46,498 nucleotides of DNA from GCA-002697625 sp002697625 (GTDB lineage: Bacteria > Bacteroidota > Bacteroidia > Flavobacteriales > BACL11). The position numbers and the translations under genes were made by a program. Positions 8,281 to 14,425 of the stretch are shown here, piece after piece. Every line of letters starts with the position of its first letter. Position 1 is the first letter of the stretch. The notes beneath the pieces are model-generated. The model worked only from the letters and a program-made list of their open reading frames with translations, was not told the DNA's origin and made no database searches. The stretch lies in contig CAXFOB010000034.1 in NCBI GenBank assembly GCA_964004625.1, positions 1-46,498 on the forward strand. The letters are read 5' to 3'.

Positions 8281-9486
8281 ATGAAACACATATTTTTTCT
8301 TTTATGGCTGTGTATTATATTCTTTTATTCTTGCACAGACCCTCAAGTTATTGGTCTCGAAATACAGCCGGAAACAGATAAGATTACAATTTCATCCTTA
8401 AATGATGATAGTCCTTTTATAGCTTCTACTCAAAAAGTAGATTCTGTTCGCTCTAGTCAGACTGTTTATGCTTTGTTAGGTAAATACGAGTCTACAAGTT
8501 TATTAGATGCTGAAGCCTCATTTTCAACACATTTAAGATTGAGTGATAATGCTGTTGATTTTGGATCAGAGCCTTTACTTGACTCTGCAATAATTACACT
8601 AGTCTATGCCGGCTATTATGGAGATACATCTATAGAAATGAGTATTAATGTTAATCAATTAAATGAAGATATTTTTGATACTACAACATATTTTTCAAAT
8701 TACTCAGTTTCCTCAATACCATTTTCAACGCCACTCCAGCATTCATTTTATCCAAGGCCTAATACATCATTTTTTAATGATACAGATTCCTTAGGTTCTA
8801 GGGCGCTTTCTTTTAATGCTAATCAGATAGGGCAATTACTTCTTAATGCTTCAAATGATAATTTTGTGGATAATGATGCTTTTATTAATTTTTTTAAAGG
8901 ATTAAATTTTTCAGTTAGTTCAACACAACCATCATCTTCTGTTTTATATTTTAATTTGATTGATGGAGGCTCAAAGCTAACATTATATTATAACGACTCA
9001 TTGTCTTATGATTTTCTTTTTACTGCTGCTGCACAAAGAATTAATCATTTTATAATGCAAAATAATCTTTCTTTAGACAATATTTTAGCAGTTCAGTCTA
9101 TGGCCGGTTTGGAAGTTCGCTTAGAATTTGATGATTTGCAATTACTTAAGCAAAGTTTATCAAATAAAATAATTAATCAGGCGCTTCTTGTTTTTAATGA
9201 AGATAATCTAACAGATTTGCCGCACTCTGATCTTTCTTTGGTTCGTTTAGACAGTAATAATACAAGGTTTTTCTTAGAAGATATTTTAGAGGGGCAATCC
9301 CACTTTGGAGGAGAGTTAACTGATAAAACTTATCAATTTAATATAACAAAGTTTTTACAGAATTTAGTTCAAGGTGAATATGAATCAAATATTTTGATCC
9401 TCGTGCCAACAGGAGAATCAGTCAATGCAAATAGGACTATAATTAATCCAAATATTGAATTAAAGATTATTTACTCAGAGTTTTAA
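8281..9486 (+). CDS. DUF4270 family lipoprotein
   Basis: A 401-residue secreted lipoprotein. The signal peptide ends in FFYSC with lipidated Cys18, followed by the DUF4270 opening TDPQVIGLEIQPETD. The rest is beta-rich, with repeated 'DSAIITLVY' and 'TYQFNITKFLQNL' type strands and a C-terminal NPNIELKIIYSEF. The exact role of DUF4270 is not known to me. It lies 16 bp after the GT5 protein and 1 bp before glmS; this gene order is characteristic of Bacteroidota and points to a link with envelope polysaccharide or amino-sugar supply. Confidence 0.9.
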   Translation: MKHIFFLLWLCIIFFYSCTDPQVIGLEIQPETDKITISSLNDDSPFIASTQKVDSVRSSQTVYALLGKYESTSLLDAEASFSTHLRLSDNAVDFGSEPLLDSAIITLVYAGYYGDTSIEMSINVNQLNEDIFDTTTYFSNYSVSSIPFSTPLQHSFYPRPNTSFFNDTDSLGSRALSFNANQIGQLLLNASNDNFVDNDAFINFFKGLNFSVSSTQPSSSVLYFNLIDGGSKLTLYYNDSLSYDFLFTAAAQRINHFIMQNNLSLDNILAVQSMAGLEVRLEFDDLQLLKQSLSNKIINQALLVFNEDNLTDLPHSDLSLVRLDSNNTRFFLEDILEGQSHFGGELTDKTYQFNITKFLQNLVQGEYESNILILVPTGESVNANRTIINPNIELKIIYSEF

Positions 9487-9487
9487 T

Positions 9488-11326
9488 ATGTGCGGAATTG
9501 TAGGATATATTGGACATAGAAATGCCTATCAAATATTAATAAAAGGGCTACAACGTCTTGAATACAGAGGCTACGATAGTGCAGGTATATCTTTGTTGAG
9601 TGACGAGATAATGAATTATAAAAAAAAGGGAAAGGTCGCTGATCTTGAGCTTTATTGTGAAGACAAGAACAAAATTAGTACTATAGGGATCGGTCATACA
9701 AGATGGGCTACCCACGGAGTTCCAAATGATGTTAATGCTCATCCGCATTATACTAATGACAAATCAATATCAATTATACATAATGGCATAATTGAGAACT
9801 ATGAATCAATAAAGAAGGCTCTTCTAAAAAGAGGCCATCAATTTGAAAGTGATACAGATACTGAGGTTTTAGTTCACCTTATTGAGGAGATTCAAAAAAA
9901 AAATAACATTTCATTATTTGATTCGGTTCGTCTTGCTTTAAATGAGGTGGTAGGAGCATATGCTATTGCTGTAATTTCAACTTTAAATTTAGATGAAATT
10001 ATAGTAGCTAAGAAAGGAAGCCCCCTTGTTGTTGGTATTGGTGATAATGAATTTTTTATAGCTTCAGATGCTACACCAATTGTTGAGTATACAAAAGAGG
10101 TTGTTTACTTAGAAGAAGGCGAAGTCGCTCGTCTTTCACTTAAAGATGGTTTTGAGCTTAAAACTATTGAAAATATTACTCTGACACCATATATTCAGGA
10201 GTTAGAAATTAGTTTAGAAGCTATTGAAAAAGGGGGTTATGAGCACTTTATGTTAAAGGAGATTTTTGAGCAACCAAAATCTATTACTGATACAATAAGG
10301 GGTAGATTGCTTTCTTCTGAGGCAATTATTAAAATGCAAGGAATTGATAGTTACTCTGATAAAATTTTAAATTCTGATAGAATAATTATTATCGCTTGTG
10401 GTACTTCTTGGCATGCAGGTCTTATAGGAGAATACTTATTAGAAGGCTTAGCCAGAATAAATGTTGAAGTAGAATACGCCTCAGAATTTAGATACAGAAA
10501 TCCAATAATAACGGAAAAAGATGTTGTTTTAGCAATTTCTCAATCAGGTGAAACAGCCGACACTTTAGCTGCTATGCGTTTGGCAAAAGAAAAAGGCGCA
10601 ACTGTACTTGCAATATGTAATGTTGTAGGCTCGTCAATTGCTCGTTTGAGTGATGCAGGAGCATATACTCATGCAGGACCAGAAATTGGCGTTGCTTCTA
10701 CAAAGGCATTTACTGCACAAGTTACCATACTAACACTTATCTCACTTTTGCTAGCGCGTAAAAAAACAACAATATCAGAATCTTATTATAGACAACTTTT
10801 AATTGAGCTTGAAACGATACCAATTAAAGTAGAGAATATGCTATCTATGAATAATTACATAAAAGAAATATCAGCAATGTTTGTAGATGCTCAAAATTTT
10901 TTATACTTAGGAAGAGGATATAATTTTCCTGTTGCTTTAGAGGGAGCATTGAAGCTTAAAGAAATATCATACATACATGCAGAAGGCTATCCTGCAGCAG
11001 AGATGAAGCATGGTCCTATTGCATTAATCGATGAAAATATGCCTATTGTAGTGATTGCTACTAAAAAAGGGCACTATGAAAAAGTTGTCAGCAATATTCA
11101 GGAAGTAAAAGCTAGAAATGGAATAGTAATTGCTATTGTTACTCATGGAGATAAAATAGTTAAAGAAATTGCAGATTATGTAATTGAAATTCCTGAAGTC
11201 GCCGAACCACTTACTCCGATTCTAGCCAACATTCCATTACAATTATTATCTTACTATATAGCAGTAATGAGGGGGTGTGACGTTGATCAACCAAGAAATT
11301 TAGCCAAATCAGTTACTGTTGAGTGA
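9488..11326 (+). CDS. glmS: Glutamine--fructose-6-phosphate aminotransferase (isomerizing)
   Basis: Makes glucosamine 6-phosphate, the first committed step to UDP-GlcNAc for peptidoglycan and LPS. It has 612 residues (full length). Cys2 directly after Met1 is the glutaminase nucleophile (MCGIVGYIG), and RWATHG, HNGIIENY and the TDTEV loop complete the N-terminal domain (1-240). Two SIS isomerase domains follow, with CGTSWHAGL, SQSGETADT, STKAFTAQV and EGYPAAEMKHGP. The C-terminus DQPRNLAKSVTVE is the invariant family tail, so the gene is intact up to the island. The 5' ATG is 1 bp after the DUF4270 stop. Confidence 0.98.
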   Translation: MCGIVGYIGHRNAYQILIKGLQRLEYRGYDSAGISLLSDEIMNYKKKGKVADLELYCEDKNKISTIGIGHTRWATHGVPNDVNAHPHYTNDKSISIIHNGIIENYESIKKALLKRGHQFESDTDTEVLVHLIEEIQKKNNISLFDSVRLALNEVVGAYAIAVISTLNLDEIIVAKKGSPLVVGIGDNEFFIASDATPIVEYTKEVVYLEEGEVARLSLKDGFELKTIENITLTPYIQELEISLEAIEKGGYEHFMLKEIFEQPKSITDTIRGRLLSSEAIIKMQGIDSYSDKILNSDRIIIIACGTSWHAGLIGEYLLEGLARINVEVEYASEFRYRNPIITEKDVVLAISQSGETADTLAAMRLAKEKGATVLAICNVVGSSIARLSDAGAYTHAGPEIGVASTKAFTAQVTILTLISLLLARKKTTISESYYRQLLIELETIPIKVENMLSMNNYIKEISAMFVDAQNFLYLGRGYNFPVALEGALKLKEISYIHAEGYPAAEMKHGPIALIDENMPIVVIATKKGHYEKVVSNIQEVKARNGIVIAIVTHGDKIVKEIADYVIEIPEVAEPLTPILANIPLQLLSYYIAVMRGCDVDQPRNLAKSVTVE

Positions 11327-11489
11327 TTTGATAACACCGATTTGGTTTCGAAAACTTCCTTAATCAAATTTTATATTCCTGTTATTGATTTTTAAGTGTT
11401 ACAAGTCACTTTCAATTTTCCATCAAACACTATGAATTGGTTTCAATGTTGATTGTTAGAATATAAAGGTTCCGATAAGTACTATCTTT
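11327..11489 (+). other. Gene-free stretch after glmS, up to the first direct repeat
   Basis: Together with the repeat and the gap before the next gene, 11327-11646 has no gene that I can support. Just after the glmS stop, ATTTGAT (about 11329-11335) and ATCAAAT (about 11363-11369) could pair over a long loop, but this is too weak to call a terminator. The sequence is AT-rich with stops in all frames and looks like the left edge of the accessory island. Confidence 0.4.
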
Positions 11490-11588
11490 CTAATAGTATT
11501 GCATAAATACATGTGATATTTCCGTGAGTATATTCGATTTAATACACTAAACCCAAACTTATGGGGGAGTTGTCGATTAGTAAATCAA
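11490..11588. repeat. 99-bp direct repeat, copy 1 (orphan copy)
   Basis: It aligns without gaps to 12170-12268 (offset 680), with 89 of 99 bases equal by hand count. 11511-11588 is the better part (73 of 78), and half of the differences fall in one 10-base block, 11501-11510. On the minus strand it contains TAAGTTTG (11554-11561), a match to the -7 consensus TAnnTTTG, with a TTG 24 bp upstream. This copy points toward the 3' end of glmS and has no gene in front of it. Confidence 0.9.
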
Positions 11589-11607
11589 TACGTTAAAATC
11601 CAATATT

Positions 11608-11621
11608 TTTTGGACTTAGAC
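11608..11621. repeat. Short repeat TTTTGGACTTAGAC, copy 1
   Basis: A 14-bp exact match to 12861-12874; similarity fades beyond it (CAGTGA here, CGTGA there). Each copy lies just past the 3' end of a minus-strand gene (the hidden barrel gene here, the cupredoxin gene there). It is 19 bp from the 99-bp repeat. On the minus strand TCCAA and TTGGA nearby can form a small hairpin, so a role in transcript ends is possible. Confidence 0.55.
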
Positions 11622-11646
11622 AGTGATGCTTAATATAGTTTCTTTT

Positions 11647-12135
11647 TTAGAAAGAGTATCCAACCCCCAATCCAATACCTAAAAAACCGACTTTGACTTT
11701 AAAAATATATCCACCTTCAAGATTTTGAAAACGATAACCTAAATCCAAAAATGGAAGAATTGAATCATCTCTTACAAATATTCCAATACTTGAATCAAAG
11801 TGATTTTTATTTCTACCAGTGAGAAATGTTATTGAACCAACACCGGTTGTTGTATTCTTTGTAAAAGACGACGTACCTGAACCACCAGAAAATAAAATTA
11901 CCTCTCCGTACGAACCTCTCAGATAGTAATGAAGTTTATTTGAACCTGAACTTGTTATATATTTTTCAACATTTAAAAAAAGTGAATTTACAATACCAAA
12001 AGTCCCACCATCAATGTAAACATTAAAATTACCTTTTTTTGAGTTTAAATTATCATCAAAATAAACTAATTCATTATTACTGAATGTAATAAAAGGGTAA
12101 ATTAAAAGTGATATAAATATTAATCTAGAGATTAG
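11647..12135 (-). CDS. Outer-membrane beta-barrel-like protein, no standard start codon (possible start-loss pseudogene)
   Basis: A 162-codon open frame ends at TAA 11647-11649. Reading down from the upstream stop (12136-12138), it opens with a signal-peptide-like LISRLIFISLLIYPFITFS. It continues with alternating beta strands rich in aromatics and Gly (for example VYIDGGTFGIVNSLFLNVE, FLDLGYRFQNLEGGYIFKV) and ends in GIGLGVGYSF. A terminal Phe after amphipathic strands is typical of outer-membrane barrels. There is no ATG, GTG or TTG in the frame before about residue 127; the best initiation site is an ATC codon at 12130-12132, one base from ATG. So it is either a gene with a rare start or one silenced by start loss. 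I do not recognise the family. Copy 2 of the 99-bp repeat lies about 35 bp upstream. Confidence 0.7.
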   Translation of the reverse strand, partial: LISRLIFISLLIYPFITFSNNELVYFDDNLNSKKGNFNVYIDGGTFGIVNSLFLNVEKYITSSGSNKLHYYLRGSYGEVILFSGGSGTSSFTKNTTTGVGSITFLTGRNKNHFDSSIGIFVRDDSILPFLDLGYRFQNLEGGYIFKVKVGFLGIGLGVGYSF

Positions 12136-12169
12136 TTAAAGATAAACTAAATATTATTAATAATTTAAA

Positions 12170-12268
12170 CTAATAGTATTATATTAATTTATGTGATATT
12201 TCCGTGAGTATATTCGATTTAATACATTAAACCCAAATCTATGGGTGAGTTGTCTATTAGTAAATCAA
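12170..12268. repeat. 99-bp direct repeat, copy 2, with minus-strand promoter-like element
   Basis: Partner of 11490-11588. Its minus strand contains TAGATTTG (12234-12241); two of the differences from copy 1 fall exactly on the two free positions of TAnnTTTG. A TTG is found 24 bp upstream, slightly longer than usual spacing. The next stretch on that strand, TTTAATGTATTAAA, can form a tight hairpin, and copy 1 has a wobble-compatible change in it. This copy would supply the promoter and a leader of about 100 nt for the barrel-like gene ending at 11647. Confidence 0.9.
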
Positions 12269-12278
12269 ATATTAGAAT

Positions 12279-12845
12279 TTATTTTTGAGTTTTTAAAAAT
12301 TCTGAGTATTCATTAGAACCCATTGTCATACTTGAAATCAAACTAAGACATTCATTTGTGATTTCAATAGATGAGATATTTTTTTTAAATTTAAATTTTC
12401 TCCCATCATATGAGGTTAAACTGTTTTCATCTGAATTAAAACATATATTACAATATAAGTGTTCACCCAGTAGTTCTGAACAACTTATTCCAAATTTATC
12501 ATAAGACAAATCAAAATCTGATTTTGATAATGTAGTTTTTAATTCTCTACGATTTTCATGATAATTTTCTGGATTGATATTATTTTTTGACATATAATTA
12601 TCCTTAATATAGTTTACTGTAACTTTATACTTGGTTTCTTCTAACCCATTATGACTAGGATATTTCTTTTTCTGAATATTTTCTATTCTAGAATGTTTAA
12701 TACAATATGTGTTAACAGCTTCTTTATTCTTTAAATAAAAAATTTCTTTATAGTCCTCTTTTTCATATTTGTGATGTTTAAGTTGTGTATCAATGATATT
12801 TCCACCAAATAACGAAAATGATATACCAAATAGAACTTCTAACAT
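12279..12845 (-). CDS. Unrecognised protein, full-length copy of a duplicated family
   Basis: A 188-residue protein I cannot assign. It starts with a short hydrophobic stretch (MLEVLFGISFSLFGG), possibly a weak signal peptide or membrane anchor. The remainder is charged, rich in Lys, Asn and Ser, with four cysteines (C48, then three between about 120 and 166). Its first 75 residues match the truncated protein at 13304-13546 in 51 of 75 positions, including GGNIIDT, HHKYEKE and VNTYC.KHS. The gene is flanked by the two repeat types of the island: the 14-bp repeat upstream and the 99-bp repeat downstream. TATCTTTG (12850-12857) lies only 4 bp before its ATG. Confidence 0.7.
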   Translation of the reverse strand: MLEVLFGISFSLFGGNIIDTQLKHHKYEKEDYKEIFYLKNKEAVNTYCIKHSRIENIQKKKYPSHNGLEETKYKVTVNYIKDNYMSKNNINPENYHENRRELKTTLSKSDFDLSYDKFGISCSELLGEHLYCNICFNSDENSLTSYDGRKFKFKKNISSIEITNECLSLISSMTMGSNEYSEFLKTQK

Positions 12846-12860
12846 ATGTCAAAGATAGGA

Positions 12861-12874
12861 TTTTGGACTTAGAC
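12861..12874. repeat. Short repeat TTTTGGACTTAGAC, copy 2
   Basis: An exact 14-bp copy of 11608-11621, placed between the 188-residue gene and the cupredoxin gene. In copy 1 this motif lies 19 bp beyond the 99-bp repeat; here the two are separated by the whole 188-residue gene, as if that gene had been inserted into the unit. Confidence 0.55.
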
Positions 12875-12892
12875 CGTGACCGTATTTCTGAT

Positions 12893-13246
12893 CTAATGTA
12901 CAATTATTCTTGCTTTCATACTAGGCAGATGCGGAGTACAAACATAATAGTGTGTTTTAGATTCTTCTACAACTATATAGTTAGATTCACCAAAACTAAG
13001 TTCAAAACCGTTTTCTATTGGTGTTGAGTTATTTGCGTTATAGTTTACTTCGCTTACCTCAACAGCATTATGGGTAACTCCTAATTCAAAAAAAATTGTG
13101 TCACCAACATTACAATTTAAGACTTCCGGTACAAAATTTAACCCACTTGTTGTTATCATATTTCCAAAATTTATTGGTTCATTATCTTCTTTTGAACACG
13201 AACATATAAACAACATTAAGATTGAAGTAATACTTAGATATTTCAT
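12893..13246 (-). CDS. Plastocyanin/azurin-type blue copper lipoprotein
   Basis: A 117-residue lipoprotein: signal peptide with lipobox ICSC (lipidated Cys17), then a single cupredoxin domain. Type 1 copper ligands can be placed at His59 (GVTHNAVEV), Cys103, His106 and Met110 (VCTPHLPSM), the same order as in plastocyanin and pseudoazurin, with the Met one residue nearer the His. GLNFVPEVLNCNVGDTI and the final KARIIVH are the usual first and last strands. It probably carries electrons in the periplasm or at the outer membrane; the partner is not indicated by the neighbours. It sits between the two copies of the unknown duplicated family, all on the minus strand. Confidence 0.85.
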   Translation of the reverse strand: MKYLSITSILMLFICSCSKEDNEPINFGNMITTSGLNFVPEVLNCNVGDTIFFELGVTHNAVEVSEVNYNANNSTPIENGFELSFGESNYIVVEESKTHYYVCTPHLPSMKARIIVH

Positions 13247-13303
13247 TATTAATTTAGTTTTTTTTCAGTTGCTGTTGAGTAGGTTGGTTTTTTAAGATCA
13301 TCT

Positions 13304-13546
13304 CTACTCAATTGGTTTAGATACTTTATAGTTAGTTTCTTGTAAACCACCAGGTCGATTCCACTTAACTTTCTTAACATTTTCAACTACAGAGTGTTTA
13401 ACACAGTATGTATTGACAGATTCATTATTTTTCAAGTGGAAAATTTTGTTATAATTTTCTTTTTCATACTTGTGATGAGTAAGTTTTGTATCTATTATAT
13501 TCCCACCAAACAGAAAAAACGATATACTAAAAAGGATTTCTAACAT
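13304..13546 (-). pseudogene. Truncated paralogue of the 188-residue unknown protein
   Basis: An 80-residue frame whose first 75 residues align with the protein at 12279-12845 (51 of 75 identical by hand count). It then stops after NYKVSKPIE, lacking about 108 residues of the longer copy. The shift from matching to non-matching sequence is abrupt, which suggests deletion or recombination rather than a point stop. A +1 frame past the stop is open for about 20 codons but does not resemble the missing part. It might still be made as a short protein. TAGTTTTG (13552-13559), a TAnnTTTG match, is 5 bp before the ATG. Confidence 0.65.
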
Positions 13547-13639
13547 ACCAACAAAACTAACAAATTAAATCGTAATCGATAGTTAATTAGTTTTATTATA
13601 TTTGGTGTATGACATTTAAATTTTTATCAAAATTTTGAA

Positions 13640-14395
13640 ATGATTTTTTTTAGAGAAAACGGGGTAGTTATTTTATTAGTTATAGGGTTTATTCTTGTAA
13701 TTTATGTATTCTATAAAAAGAATAAGGGTAAGTGGTTAGATTATAGATTAGGAGATATATTAAGGGGGTGGCTTAAGAAAAATGGATCAACTAAATATTT
13801 AAATAATATAGAAAAGAAATTACCAAATAGTATAGCTGCTAAATATCTTAAAGAAACTAAAAATCTAGAACCAAAAATATATTATAATATAATAAAATCA
13901 ATATTAAAAGATTTGCAATATGAGAAACCAAATGATGACGATATTATAATTCATTTAAGAATTGGAGATTCAATACAAGACAGCAATAATAATAGTATAA
14001 ATTATCTTCAAAATAAGAATGGAGAAGTGTATGCGACTATCGTTGAGAATCTAGAGAAAACATTATACCTATTAGACAATAAAAATAGATGTGTTCTTGT
14101 ATACGGCACTCATCTTAACTTATCTAAAAAACAAAAAGAAAACACTAAATTGTATTTAGAAAAAATACGAAAATTATTAAAAAAGTATAATTTTAAATTT
14201 ATCGAAAGAATAAATGGAAATCCTGATGAAGATTTTTATTATATGGCAAATTCAAAAATATTTATAAAATCAGGAGGTGGATATTCTACTATTATATCTA
14301 ATATTATTATTAATAATGGAGGCTTGGTGTATTATCCAAATAGTATTTTAGAAAAAGAAAAATTTACATGGGGAGGAAAAAATTGGCATGTCTAA
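13640..14395 (+). CDS. Fucosyltransferase-like (GT11-type fold) membrane-anchored protein
   Basis: A 251-residue protein with one N-terminal membrane segment (about 8-25) and a catalytic-looking domain. IIIHLRIGDSI (near residue 100) resembles the HxRxGD motif of alpha-1,2/1,6- and protein O-fucosyltransferases. NPDEDFYYMANSKIFIKSGG followed by GYSTIISNI resembles their donor-binding 'D...M..C..FI.S.S.FS' region. I infer a sugar transferase using a GDP-sugar. The gene is extremely AT-rich and is the only plus-strand gene in the island, convergent with ctp, which suggests horizontal acquisition. The precise family and substrate cannot be told. Confidence 0.6.
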   Translation: MIFFRENGVVILLVIGFILVIYVFYKKNKGKWLDYRLGDILRGWLKKNGSTKYLNNIEKKLPNSIAAKYLKETKNLEPKIYYNIIKSILKDLQYEKPNDDDIIIHLRIGDSIQDSNNNSINYLQNKNGEVYATIVENLEKTLYLLDNKNRCVLVYGTHLNLSKKQKENTKLYLEKIRKLLKKYNFKFIERINGNPDEDFYYMANSKIFIKSGGGYSTIISNIIINNGGLVYYPNSILEKEKFTWGGKNWHV

Positions 14396-14425
14396 TAAAA
14401 TAAATCTATAGAAGAAATTATTTTT

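Noticed and set aside
11490..12268. 99-bp repeats as integron attC sites
   Set aside because: They lie at gene ends and have a suitable size, but the core sites RYYYAAC and GTTRRRY are not present and no integrase is in the window.
11490..12268. 99-bp repeats as insertion-sequence ends or a MITE
   Set aside because: The copies are direct, I find no terminal inverted repeats or target duplications, and no transposase fragment lies between them.
13247..13330. Frameshifted C-terminus of the truncated paralogue
   Set aside because: A +1 frame is open for about 20 codons (ending ATEKKLN), but it does not resemble the C-terminal part of the longer copy, and the other frames are partly open too.
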